From Rhodosorus marinus (lineage: Eukaryota; Rhodophyta; Stylonematophyceae; Stylonematales; Stylonemataceae), in contig JAMWBK010000004.1 of assembly GCA_029953675.1 (NCBI GenBank), positions 2,356,001 through 2,420,000 of the forward strand: a DNA stretch of 64,000 nucleotides, in the 5' to 3' direction. Made by a program: the position numbers and the translations under genes. Position 1 is the stretch's first letter. Every line of letters begins with the position of its first letter. Positions 22,671 to 34,000 of the stretch are shown one piece after another. Under the pieces are notes generated by a model. That model searched no databases, had not been told where the DNA came from, and saw only the letters and a program-made list of their open reading frames with translations.

Positions 22671-23769
22671 ATGGTTTGTTTTGTCAATAGCTGTGTAGTG
22701 AGACCAGGGCGTCGACTAAGTGTGGATTCGAGAAGAAGGCAATGGGTCGAGTTCAGACCGATACGTTTGATGAAAGAACCGCCAAACGCAGAGATTTTTG
22801 ATGAGGAGGATTTGGAGGAGGACGATGACTATGCGGTAGTTGAAGGGAAGAATGTAAACGACCTCTTGGCGAGATTAATTGAGAGGGGAAAGGACCTTTT
22901 TGATGCAGATCTTGACTCGGATGAGAACTCAGATGTTGCTGAGTACGACCGGTCATATACTGAAGAGGAAGAAGTTGACACGGCCAAATCTGCTATCAGT
23001 GCTTATCAGAACAGGGATGAGAAGGAATCAGCCGAAGTCTTTTTCGATAGTGATAATATTCAGCACCTCCCGCGATGGGCTCAGGAAAAACATGAAGAAG
23101 GTACATGGCAAGAGTTTGTAAAGGGCAGTGAGAGGTAAGACAGTGGTGGTGTTTTCAGCTTCCCGAGCGTGAGCACTCCTGCTGAGACGAGATCCTTGTT
23201 TTGGCAGGGTCAGTGGGAGCTTTGCACCTCCTGGCGGTCGTTCTTTGGACACGTTCAACACCACTGAAGGCGAGGGGGGTTTCGGATTGGACAGCCTGAC
23301 CGTAGAGGCGCTGGCGAACGACTACAGACTTCCTATGGAACTGGTGCTGAGCAAGATGTTTGAGCTAGGGGCTGCGCTACCTATGTCTTCTCAAGATAAG
23401 ATTAGAGATTGCCTGGAAAGTAAGGAGCAACTTGACTCCCTGCTAGAGATGGTGACCTCTTTCGACTCCGCCGACGTGAGTAGCTCACTATCAAGACGCA
23501 AAGGGTTTCGTCATTTTCTCCTCAGATCAACCGAACAGCAGATTTACCCCTTTCTCCTTTTGGATCACGCGTAGCTCGGAGAAAACTATTCGGAGAACAC
23601 TGTTGAAGATCTAGCGTACGAATACGACTTCGATACAAACCTTCTAATGGACATCTGCCATAGCGAAGACATCTACTTGTGGTTTAAGGAAAAAACGCAT
23701 CTGCTTAAGATCGATGAGGAGATCGTTATCTCTCATCTGGAAGGTCTCATGGGAAGGAATTCTTATTAG
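22671..23769 (+). CDS. acidic protein with two IF2-N-like helical repeats, probably plastid, 308 aa
   Basis: Exons 22671-23134, 23208-23475 and 23575-23769 (introns 73 and 99 nt). The N-terminus (MVCFVNSCVVRPGRRLSVDS) is basic and Ser/Val-rich, compatible with a plastid leader. An acidic stretch (EEDLEEDDDYAVVEG) follows. The C-terminal half has two similar helical units: LTVEALANDYRLPMELVLSK at about 173-192 and NTVEDLAYEYDFDTNLLMD at about 251-269, each with a hydrophobic V-x-x-L-A-x-x-Y pattern like the N-terminal domain of bacterial IF2. No GTPase domain follows. I do not recognise the full protein; a plastid RNA- or ribosome-related role is a guess from the repeats. The last exon (65 codons including stop) depends on the CGTAG acceptor at 23574. 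Confidence 0.6.
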
Positions 23770-24857
23770 GCTCGACGAAACCCCCACCGTTGAATGGATA
23801 CGAGAAGACCAATTCTACAACCAGGTCCTCATCCTGCATGAACCGTTCATCAGCGGGCACATCTGTTAACCTGGGTACGAGTTGTCTTTAGAGCCAAGGC
23901 CAGGAGGCGCACACCTGATACATCTACACACACGCCTAATGTCGCATTTATAATCGTCAACCTTGCTGAGGCGAAAGACCGTTTCCATATAAGAAGAGTG
24001 TTTGGTGCCTCGCGACAATGACTTAACTTTGGGATGCCGTCATGGTTGTTAAGACTACCGTCGAATCCTGAAGCGGTTTTGAGTGCGAAGAGTACGTAAA
24101 GGTTCTTCGAGACGACAAAATCTTACAACTTGACGAATCGATACAAGAACAGTTTCCAAGCGAGCACCGTAGACGAACACAGCTGGGCAATGGCCTTCTT
24201 CTCCATGATCGGAGTTGTCTCGGCAAACGGGCGAAGTGTTGAATCCTGGGGACGGGACTGTGCTCATGCCGATTATAGAAACGAAAGTTTAGGGAGGTTT
24301 GAAGAGTTGATCGACTGCCTAACCAGTCACTCGGCCCACACGCATCAACGGGAAGGGGCGCTCGGCGTTGGATTCGCCAGTTGTTTGTCGATGATGCTTG
24401 TTGTCTAGCGAGTTGATTTCTCCGCGATATTTGTTTTACGATGAACCCACCCTTACTAAAGTATTGCTCCAAGGCAGAAGAGAGTTCCGATTCAGCCTTT
24501 TCCATATAGTTCCGATCTGATTTCTACTAATCAAAACGGTCCAGGAGAACTTGGTCTCCAGGACCTAATCACCAGAAAACCAAGTCTTTGCTGTGTCGTC
24601 AGCGCGATGAGAACAGATTCAGTTGCGTCAGCGAGCAAGAGAAATCAACAGCTTCTGCGTCTTTTGCAGAAGAGTCTTCACCACTCGCCTGCTTGAAACT
24701 ACGAGGAAGGTCTTCTAAAGTAGGTTTCTTCGTACGAACTCCGCTTGCGTCGGGTAGAAAACAGGAGATCTGAACGTTTGTGAACGTGAACAGTTTGACA
24801 ACTTCTTGGAACTGTTAACGTGCTGAGTTTTGGAGGAAGTAGTTTTTTACCAGGACG
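23770..24857. other. intergenic region
   Basis: No supported gene. Overlapping open frames on both strands at 24023-24505 have unrelated, low-quality translations. The frame at 24588-24773 has no domain. Confidence 0.5.
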
Positions 24858-25478
24858 ATGGGCATGAGACATCGGCTTGGACTGTTCTTGGTCAACAAGC
24901 TGGCATCGGGATTACCCCGGAGCATTGGCTTCGAGGTACTGGACGCTCGTGGTGGAGCTATCAAAGCGACATCATCGCTGAGAGAGCATACGTAAGTCTC
25001 CTCTTCCTTTCGACACCCTCTTTGATGGTCGCTTCCCTGATCCGCACAATATTTTAGATCCGCTTCCTTGGTGGCTTTGGCAGATACGAGTTGTGGTTAT
25101 GGAACTTATGCAACGTTGCCACAGTCGAAGTCAGGTTTTGCAACCGTCGAGCTGAAAACGAACGTCGTCAAAGATCTACCTTTCTTGGGTTTGGTTCACT
25201 GCACTGCTTCGAAGCTAAGCTCCAATGAGTATTGTCAGGTGAGGATTGTGTGTTTCGCTCTTCGCAGATTAGCGCTCTTCTGGAGTCGCCGCTCACCCTC
25301 CGAGGACATTTGGTTGTGTTCGAAGGTTTGGGTTGCCGACGTGTTCGACAAGGACGATGTGAAAGTCGCTTCCTTCCAATGTACTCAAAGGTTTCTTGAG
25401 TATCGTGGGAGTGCCAGTCTGAGAATGTACAGATGGCTGGTGAATCGAGCGCTCGGTCTCTTCGGTCTGCGTATGTGA
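24858..25478 (+). CDS. PaaI-type hotdog thioesterase, 155 aa
   Basis: Exons 24858-24991, 25058-25238 and 25326-25478 (introns 66 and 87 nt). The frame used by exon 1 (IGFEVLDARGGAIKATSSL) is not the longest open one, but only this frame joins in phase to the next exon. The hotdog core is SLVALADTSCGYGTYATLP, with Asp/Ser near the site where PaaI thioesterases have the catalytic Asp, then GFATVELKTNVVKDL and VWVADVFDKDDVKVASFQCT. The family hydrolyses acyl- or aryl-CoA thioesters. The length fits the usual 130-160. No clear targeting peptide is visible. The substrate cannot be predicted. Confidence 0.8.
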
Positions 25479-26562
25479 GGAAAGGGAAGTGCCTAGGCTG
25501 GTTCAAGCGGAGGAAGTAATGCACCCGAGTGTCTTAGTCGGGTTTGTGGAGTCGAGGAACGCTTCTTCGTCAGGAAGCAGTACTGACCTTATCAAGTTGA
25601 CAGACAAGATGGGTCTTGTCTCAGCCTTCTTGTAGCCTATTTATCACCCTGTCCGACGGTGGAGTCCGAGTTCGTATCGAACGCTTCCTGTGCTAAACAA
25701 GTTTCCATCCCCAACCCTCACAAACTTCCTACTCATGTCCTGACTTTTCCTAGCACTACTCATCTGTCCTCATCCAATTCATCCTATCCACGGTCTGCTC
25801 CCAAGTCCTTCACGAAGAAGTAAAAAAACCCAGTGCATACGGTCGAAAAACCCAAAACAGTCACTCACTACTTCCTACTCGGTCTTCAACTCCTCCCACA
25901 GTGCTCCACATGCTCCGATCATCAACTACACTCACGTCCGTCCGCCCTTACGTCCAGAACACCCACATCCAAAAGACCAAAGGATATAAAACCTGATCCA
26001 TCCCTTTCCTCCCTCAAGCAGAATTCCCAATACCACAATCCAACTTTGGTCAACCGAACTCCAACGATCTGATCGTCGTAATCGAGTCCCCACACAACAG
26101 CACCAGGCCTAAGATGTTGGGCATCGCCCCCCCCCCCAACCCTCTTCTTTCTCCTCCCAAAGACCACGTCCACAGACATGAAAACCTGAACGAACATGGG
26201 ACATTTCGAGAAAAGCGCTTTTTTTATCGGAATTTGTTAAGTTAGAAGAGGTCTATATTGAAATTTGTACTGTTTGGATTGTGGGACGACGACATGAAGG
26301 CGTCTTCTTCTTCACTGACAAGAATTGTATTTTTCTGGAGTTGGGGAGCTTGTCAACGTCGGTAGGTTGAAAGCAGTTTGAGGGGAGCGTGGAGTTGGGG
26401 AAGGACTTTTTTGTTGGGGGGGTAAGGGGGAGGGGAGTGAATCCGGACTGGATGGATATTTGGAAGACTGGATTTTTGTTTTGTTTTGAGCGATTTGGAG
26501 GTCTGTCTTGGGTTTGAGCTGTAGAAGGGAGGATGGTGTTGCGTTGATTCGTTCTGGACATA
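25479..26562. other. intergenic region with C-rich left part and G-rich right part
   Basis: About 25680-26170 is C/A-rich on plus, the composition seen before minus-strand starts, yet I find no minus-strand gene to its left. About 26380-26560 is G-rich, the leader of the Era gene. A minus-strand frame at 25922-26197 has no domain. Confidence 0.5.
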
Positions 26563-28072
26563 ATGTTGGGCGTAGTAAGACGCTCCAATGTGGGCTGTCG
26601 GCTGATCGGAAGGGATGTGGGGGTGAGGTGTGTACAGAAGAGGTTTATGACAGATGCTTGGCTGAGGTACAAGCGGATATTGGCGAGTAGGGAGAAGCGA
26701 AACGCTGATCGAATTCAGGCCAATGTTAGATTGGAGAAGAAGTGGGAGGCTATGCGAGTGGAGGACGAGCAGGCTTTGACTGAAGGCCCGGTGCAGAAAG
26801 TCGTGCCAGTTGAGCACCAGCGTTTTCAGAAGGTTGGGGTTGTTGGGCTCCCGAACGCTGGAAAGTCTAGCTTGGTTAGCGCTTTGGTCAATGAACAGGT
26901 TAGCCTTGTAACGAGGAAGAGAAACACGACAAGAAGACGGGTTAGGGCAGTGCTTACAAGAGACAACGCTCAGGTCGAGCTTGTCGACTGCCCGGGATTT
27001 GTATCATTTCATGCTGGATTGTCAGAGAGGACTATAACAAGGAAGCTGCTGGCACAGAATGCGTGGGGTATAACTGAAGAAGCGGACACGCTTATGTTCG
27101 TAGTTGACAGTGCGGTGACGCATGTGGGAAAGTTCAAAACCTTGAGAAACGCCCTTGCGCGGCTTTCGAAACGTCGAGTACCAATACTCGTTATGCACAA
27201 AAGTAGGACTGCACCGCTTCTTTCTTCATGTTGATTCTCTTGAGCTGTCAAGTTGATGATTTTGCCACCCCGGGACCGTCGTGCTCACCAACCCTCTTTC
27301 GCAATCGGCAGTGGATATTCTACGCGGCCGGGAGGAGCATGCCGTAGCTCAGGTTGAGGATTTGTTGCTGAAAGCGAGCTTTAGGGAGATATTTTTTACT
27401 TCAGCTGCTAATAAGAAAGGGTTGGACGTCCTTGCGAACTACCTCCTCCAGACCTGCCCAGCGCATCCATGGCAACACAGGTTAGGGTCCTCTTAAATTT
27501 TCATGTTGTGGGTCAAGTTGTGTGTCTCTCGAGCATGTCTAACTTCTCACTATCTGTACCACTTTTCTAGTCCGAACCAAGTAGCCCCGGATTCTATCGA
27601 ACTTCAAATTCATGATATCGTCCGAGGAGAAATTCTGAACAGCGTGCACGCCTCAATGCCCTACCACGTTGTGATTAATATTGTGGAGATGCAGGAGGTA
27701 ATGATATCATCGCACAGCGTCGTCTTCGGCTCCGCCTAAGGGAATATCCAAGAGAGTACCTGGTCTTTATCTGTTGCGTTAGAATGTTGGGAACGCATAT
27801 GCTGAATGGTTTTCGCCATGGGCCTCTGATTTTGGTCTTATCAGGACGAAGATCATACGGTGCATCTTAAAATGAGCATAAGCTACCCCCCGGCGCAACG
27901 AAATGAAGTACGTCTTCTATTCGGACAAGACGCGAACACTTTTAGAGAAATCAGAGACCTGTCACAGCAGAGAATTGCTGAACTTCTCCATCAGAGAGTG
28001 AAGCTCTCGATCAAAATTATTCCTCCCGGTCACGGTGCGGAAGAGGACGAGGTTCCTACTGACATGTTCTAG
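26563..28072 (+). CDS. Era-type GTPase, probably mitochondrial, 387 aa
   Basis: Exons 26563-27202, 27312-27480, 27571-27697 and 27845-28072. Residues 1-40 are Arg-rich without acidic residues until later, a mitochondrial-type leader. G1 is GLPNAGKSS, then the switch region TRKRNTTRRRVRAV, G3 DCPGF, and G4 read across the first splice as HKMD. The C-terminal part has IHDIVRGEILNSVHASMPYHVVINI and a KH-like end (FREIRDLSQQRIAELLHQRV). Era assembles the small ribosomal subunit by binding the 3' end of its rRNA. The G4 motif has His where Asn/Thr is usual. Splice phases all agree. The intron after residue 213 could tempt a longer exon, but that frame stops. Confidence 0.9.
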
Positions 28073-28770
28073 CAAGTACGAACCGTCCTTGCTCGTCGGG
28101 TTGCCAGCAAGGAATGTTCGTACGCACTTCTCGTCTCCGTTCGTTGTATATGTTTCTCTTCTTGTGCCCCTAGGTGACACCTTCTCAGAAAGGATTACTA
28201 ACTTGATGAATTAAAAAAGCCAATTCCGAAAGGGAAACCAATCCTAGCTTGTTTGATAATGGAGCTCGTGAAAACGACGAAGAGGAGTCTGGTCTGACGG
28301 AGCCACGAGTCTGAATTTTTCTTGGTCTGTTCACGAATACAAATGAGTTTTTTTTGACAAGCCGTTCACAGACTTTGGTTTCTGTAGCAGTCTGAAGCGG
28401 ATGTCCTGGCGCTATTTTCGAAATCCTGTGGGGTATCCATCATAGAGATGCTGCAAAAGTTCCGATGATTCACTGGAGTGTGGACTGACGAGGCTGGACG
28501 TAGACAGGGCAATCCTGTTTTGTATAGCCGCGATGACTCCTCAATTCCGAAAAGCTAATATCCATGGGGACGTTTTAAAGCCAAAGGCTCGAGCGGCATC
28601 AATAGTAGTTGTACGTAAGAGTCAGGAAGTTCAAGGTAGAGAGTGGACAGTAGCCTTCTTTCACAAAGGAGAGGGGGGTTTTCCTCTTGTGCTTGGCAAC
28701 AACTGTTTGCATTGAAAACGTTATTCGCCCAATTCTAGACGTCAGATCTCCAAATTCCCAAAAGCAAACG
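28073..28770. other. intergenic region between Era gene and tRNA-Gly
   Basis: No supported gene. A 60-residue plus-strand frame at 28533-28715 has no domain. An A-run (T-run on the tRNA strand) at about 28760-28763 lies just past the 3' end of tRNA-Gly and can serve as its Pol III terminator. Confidence 0.5.
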
Positions 28771-28841
28771 TACACCGTCCGGGAATCGAACCCGGGTCTC
28801 GTCCGTGGCAGGGACGTATTCTACCACTAGACCAACGGTGT
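28771..28841 (-). tRNA. tRNA-Gly (anticodon GCC)
   Basis: On the minus strand the acceptor stem ACACCGT/ACGGTGT pairs fully (28835-28841 with 28772-28778) and 28771 is the discriminator A. The anticodon loop CTGCCAC has GCC at 28809-28807 on a 5-bp stem. The T arm has the standard GGTTCGATTCC. 71 nt, no intron, CCA not encoded. Confidence 0.95.
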
Positions 28842-30295
28842 GATGGGAGAATGGCAGAGTTTTTAAAATCTATCAATGGCGTTCCAATAGCTGCTGGTCA
28901 TAGTTCAGTTCTTTCTAACGGGATGATTAACGAGACTGCGTATTTTACTATCTTGCCATCGAGTTTGCAGGCTCGGTTATAGCAGAGATGGATCGCGTTC
29001 TCGAAGGCGACGGCATTCGGATGAAACTACCCGGACATATTGTTCGAGGATGGATCCATTTGATTAGCAGCAGGAAGATTATCTCGCTTTTCTCATCAAG
29101 TTTTTCCAGTAGCAGACTAATGAGATTGTGAGCAGCAGCAAGGTGGGTAAACTGAACGAGGGTGCCGTACTTCCACTTGTGTTGTTATCTGCCTTTAGGG
29201 ACTGAAACGTTGGGGAGGTTTCCGCGTTCTGGAAACTGCATCCGTTAGGTACGATCATAGGAGAGGCGTAAGGAGCACAAAATAGTGGTTGCTAATATAG
29301 TCTTGAGCGCTACACAGGGCGGAAAGGGAACTAGGCACGGGGAAATAGTAGTCTGGCTGTGCATTCACCTACACTTGTATCGCGACAAAACTGCGCAAGT
29401 GGCTCGAATGTTCAATAAATTTTGGATGAGGGGAATCATCCATATGTATAGCTGTTATACCTCACCTCCCTTTTTGGAAGCAAACCAGTTTAAGGAAGTT
29501 TCCAAGCTCCTCTGAGTCCTGAGGAAGCCCCAGGAAGTAGAAGCTGAGAAGTTTTCATCTCCAAACAACCTTCGTCGTTGAAGGTGTGAATCTACCTCCG
29601 GCGATAGCTACGGAGCCACTACTGAGCCGACGCGAGTTTCCAATAGTCGTCGATGACTCTAGCCTGAAGAGGGCAACAAACGATACGCTAGTATTTTCAG
29701 CAAGGCACCGGGTGAGCGGACAATCTCGTCAGAGAGAAGTTATGCGAACTTTTCTCCTGTGGTCTCAGCCAGTGCTCGATCTACCCACCAACGCGAAAGC
29801 CGTGCTACCGCGACAAGCATTCAACGGACTCCGAAGTCGAGCAGGTCAGTTTTCATCTCATAACAACATCCCTGTTGAAGGGGTGACTCTGCCCTCGGTG
29901 CTTAGCTACTTTTCAACCACTGCTGAGTCGAGGAGAGTTTCTAATAGTCCTCGATGCCTCGTGTACCTGAAGATGGTGACGAACGATTCCGTCGATATTT
30001 TCTGCAAGGCATCGGATGAGCGGGCAATCTCCTCCGAGCAAAATTATGCCAACTCTCGTTCTCTAGCTTTAGTCAGTGCACGATCTACCAATCAACGCAC
30101 AAGCAATTCTAATGGAAACTAAAATCCAGTGAGTTCCGAAGTTGAGCTGGCCGCTGGGCTCAAGAACTCAAAAAAAGGAGAAAAAGTAAGGCTATCAATA
30201 ATGTAACCCCAGACTAACATAACCCCGTCAGCCCCACCTCAACGACAGAATATCTTATATTCATATACAAAGACTTACGCTCTTCCCTAGCGAGA
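28842..30295. other. intergenic region with diverged tandem duplication
   Basis: Lies between the two tRNA genes. Apart from the duplication at about 29549-30148 I see no gene. The 178-codon frame at 29586-30122 crosses both copies but starts with a non-ATG codon, and the two copies are read in different frames, so it is probably not coding. Confidence 0.5.
29549..30148. repeat. diverged tandem duplication, ~300-bp unit
   Basis: 29549-29846 and 29847-30148 align along their whole length with many substitutions and small gaps. Both start with the same GTTTTCATCTC word and both end with similar CCGAAGT(C/T)GAGC sequence. It may be an old duplicated gene fragment or a non-coding element. Confidence 0.75.
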
Positions 30296-30367
30296 GGGAA
30301 TTTGGTCTAGTGGTATGATTCTCGCTTTGGGTGCGAGAGGTCCCGGGTTCGATTCCCGGAATTCCCC
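30296..30367 (+). tRNA. tRNA-Pro (anticodon TGG)
   Basis: Acceptor stem GGGAATT (30296-30302) pairs with AATTCCC (30360-30366), discriminator C at 30367. Anticodon stem CTCGC/GCGAG around loop TTTGGGT; anticodon TGG at 30328-30330. T arm CCGGG/CCCGG with GTTCGAT loop. 72 nt, no intron, CCA not encoded. A run of seven T at 30380-30386 is the Pol III terminator. Confidence 0.96.
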
Positions 30368-31019
30368 CTCACAATTAGGTTTTTTTCCTCTACAAATTTT
30401 ATCAGTTCACTCGAAAACCACGAAGAATTCTTACCTTGATAAAAGCTCCCACACTACTTTTTCTTCCAATCTATCTCTTATCCGTCAAGCCCCCTGCTCG
30501 TCTTTCTTCTGCTATTCAAGCCCAGATGTTTTACTACGTTTTCGGTACTTTGTTAATGGAAAAGAAATCTCATCATGGCCAGCCTCTGTCTCTATTTGGA
30601 AGACCCAAAAAAGAAGGCTCGTTTTTAGTATTGTTCTAATGCTTTTTGGGGGGGTTTCTGCTTCTTCCTATGCGCCTTTTTTGTTTCTGTTCGTAAGATT
30701 GGATTTTGTGTTCGTACGAAAGGCGATAGGGTGGGGGGGTATCATGGGCAGTAGTTGGTACCTATGATCAGGTGAGGGGGGAGGAGGGGAGAAGGGTAAT
30801 TCGGATAGGTATATGGATGAGTTGATATGATATTGGGGTTTTTTTTGTGTTGTTTGGATCAAGGATAGGAGGTAGTGTTTAGGGATCTGGTGGATTAGGG
30901 AGTGATTGGTTTGTGTGTGTGTTTGGTTTTGCTGTGGAATGTGAGGGAAGTTAGGTTGATCGTTGTGGCGTTTTGTTGTTGTCTGGGGTTTTGGTGTGTG
31001 CGTTGCTGTTGGATCCACG
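30368..31019. other. leader region of the EDC4 gene
   Basis: Starts with the tRNA terminator. Strongly G-rich on plus from about 30650 on, with GT repeats near 30910-30930. A 150-codon frame at 30315-30767 overlaps the tRNA and is not a gene. Confidence 0.55.
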
Positions 31020-34000
31020 ATGGGGTTGACTGAGGAGGAGAGGAAGGAGAAGCAGAGGCAGATCCTTGCTAGGTATGGGTTGGGATCTGAGGATGAGGAA
31101 GAGCAAGAGAGTCAGCAGGAGCACGTGGTGAAGGAGGAGCCGGAAACTACGCCTGTGAAATTAGAAGAGAAGCCAGTCGTTCCGACAGTGACGAAAGTTG
31201 TAGCGGAGTCCATGCCAGTGAGCCCCTGGCCTGGGGTGACTTATCCGAAGCAGGACATGATCGAGTATGACTCACCAGCACATACTGAGGACTCGAGAAA
31301 TCGAAATATGAAGGTTGTATCGACCGTGTCAAATTTCGAGGGGGAAACTTCCTCTCAATGGAAACTTCTTGAGATCGGACAGAATATCTAACTACAGCCA
31401 TGGTCGTCTTCAGAACTCTCTCGTTACAAGGGTTGCCGCAGTCGGAGAAGAGGGTATCGAACGTCGCATCGCAGCGAATTCTCGAATCGTGACTTATTCT
31501 GTAAAATCGTGAGTCTTCGCATGGAATCGGGTGATCTCGCCATTTCTGGTATATTCAAACCGGTACGGCCGGGATCTGCGCAGACGCCTGACATTCTCTT
31601 GTGCAGGTTGATCCGCGTGGTGGGCATTGAAGCAAGCAACAGGTGCTTACTTAAAGGACACGGCGGAAGCGTAAGCGATTTAGAGCTTCTAGCTGGAACT
31701 GGCGGCTCAGATCACATACTTGGTTCAATAGCAAAGGTTCGGATGTGCAAATCTTCTGGGCAGCCGCGTGTGTGAACAGAACACTTTCTGAATGAAAGCG
31801 CTATCACAGGATGGGTCGGTGTACTTGTGGTGGATTCATGAGCGTAGTCTGGAGGGGTCTGACCTCGACGACGATCTTGAGCTTTCCGCGCGTGCTCAGA
31901 AATCGTAAGATTACCCGTCGGGAATTCGAATTGCTAATGAGGAATGCTTGAACTCAATGGATAATTGCGATGACTCATATTGCTATCCCACAACCGCCTA
32001 ACATTCAAATCAAGTATCTGGGTTCTCTCTACGCAGTTTTAAGCATCCAAAGGATAAGGCTTGCTACAAGAAGATCTGCTTTAACAACAACTTTTCTGAG
32101 GGGATTGAGGTTGCGCTCTTCGACGGGGAAAGCACAAACATTCGATATCTCTTTTGCGGGAGTAGGACATGTTCGACGGACGGGGAGGTGGGGAACTTTG
32201 ACGAGATGACGCTGAAAGGAGTAAGCTGCGCTACTGAGAAATTGAGATTGTGAATTACTCGGCTTCCTGCTCATGCTCTCGTCGCTGCCTTACTAGGATC
32301 ACAAAATTGAAGACATTTGGTGGCACGGGCCAAAAACTCTTGCGTCAGCCCTGAGTAATGGTGTAATAGAGCTATGGGATGTTGAGCAAGGATCGAAATT
32401 GACTCCAAAGCTTGCAACAGAGAAACCGGAGCAGACGGCACCATTTGGTGTTCGAAAGCTTGGCCCTCATTCGACCGTTGCGGCAGTAGAAAAGTCCTCG
32501 TCAGGACTAAGGCTGCTCTCGGTCGAGGAGGAAGTGAGAGTCTGTCAGACAATACAGATGAAGGACGATAGTCCGGAAAATTCTACCAGTTTTGTACGTT
32601 TTGTGATGAAACCACCTAAGACCTTTAGTTTCCATCGGCCTCGTTTCCCGCTGGTTGTCTTCTTTCTCATTTGCCATCTCTTTCGGATCGATCAGATTGA
32701 AACGGATCCCAGCGGCGAGATTCTCGTCCTCGGGAAGACGCGCTACAAATCCATCTTCGTCATGCACTACAACCCAGCGTGGGAGAAGATCGATGCAATA
32801 ACTCAGCTCAACGTAACGAGTCCCATCCTATCATTTGCCGTAACTAGGTACGAAAGCAACCTCGCTACTCCCCCTGTTTTGTATTGTTTTCTGTGCCGCC
32901 GTGGAAGGGTCTGAACCAAATTTCCACAAACTGCACCTGCCGAATATTAGGGTTTCCCAAACAAAGTTTGCATCCGGAAACCAAGTAGGAACAGATGATT
33001 TGATTGTTTGGTGTGTACATGCCGAAAAAGTTCAAAGGTATTACGTAAGCGCTCGTGATTGCGCTCCGGTTTCTGCTGAGGTGAGTACAAGATGGCTGCC
33101 TCAACAGCACATATCGAAGCCTACTGCATGTAGTCCAGGAGGAGTGAACTGGGCATCGCTTCTCTGAGCCAACTCTTGCGCGAAGCTAACGTGCTTCCCG
33201 GTCTAAACGGCGTCGAACCTGGAATTTCTTTCGATTAGCTGGAAACGAGCGGCGGAGCCAATGCAGCGGCGGAGAAGGTTGCGAAGTCTGCCCCTCAAGC
33301 ACCATCTTCATCCATCCGAGAGGAAACGTCCGACCCACTTCCAGTGAGTGCACTCTCAGAGCCCGTGTCAGAGAAGTCGGAGCGGGTGGAACCTAGCGAA
33401 GAACAAGTCAAGGAGTACGTTGTGCTAGCTCCACGACTCGATATAGTCAAGGCCTTGGAATCTACAGCTCACTGTTTTAACATCCACTTACCCCGTTTTG
33501 TAGGGTTACAGAAGAAGCTGCTCCTCCAGAAGAAAATGGAGAAGCCAATGTTGTGGATGAGGTCACCGTCCCAGAACCTGTGGCTGATGCGGTCGCTGTG
33601 GAAGACCCTGCAACAACTGAAAAGCCAGAGGAGGTGGAGGAGCGGGATAACCAGGCTTCGGCAAATATTTCAATGACCAGTGAGTTAGAAGCATTGATGC
33701 GGGAGACCATGAAGCTCACGATGGCCGGGGTATCTCGCACCGTTGCGGAAAAGCTGAACAGCGAGAAGTCCCAGCGAGAGAAGGCTGAGAAGGTATGCTG
33801 AGAGTAGCAGATTACAGATTCGGGTACCCTCTGATCGCTAACGCGGTGCCGCTGTGGCTCCTTAACGCTCTCGCCCAGGACCGTCAAGAGCGTCTGCTGA
33901 AGGCAGTTTCCGCCACAATGAGAGGCATTATCGACAATTTCGTGGAAGAGGCAGTCCAACAGCACCTCAAATCCGCGCTAATGCTTCCAATTGAAGCATC

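Noticed and set aside
24830-25057. 75-codon frame overlapping thioesterase exon 1
   Set aside because: Its phase does not fit the next exon, and the overlapping frame from 24858 gives hotdog-family residues.
26253-26817. Overlapping minus-strand frames of 139 and 154 codons
   Set aside because: Pro/Ser/Thr-rich translations caused by the G-rich leader of the Era gene; they extend into its coding region.
29586-30122. 178-codon plus-strand frame
   Set aside because: Starts with GTG, spans two diverged repeat copies in different frames and matches nothing known.
30315-30767. 150-codon plus-strand frame
   Set aside because: Begins inside tRNA-Pro and runs through its terminator; no domain.
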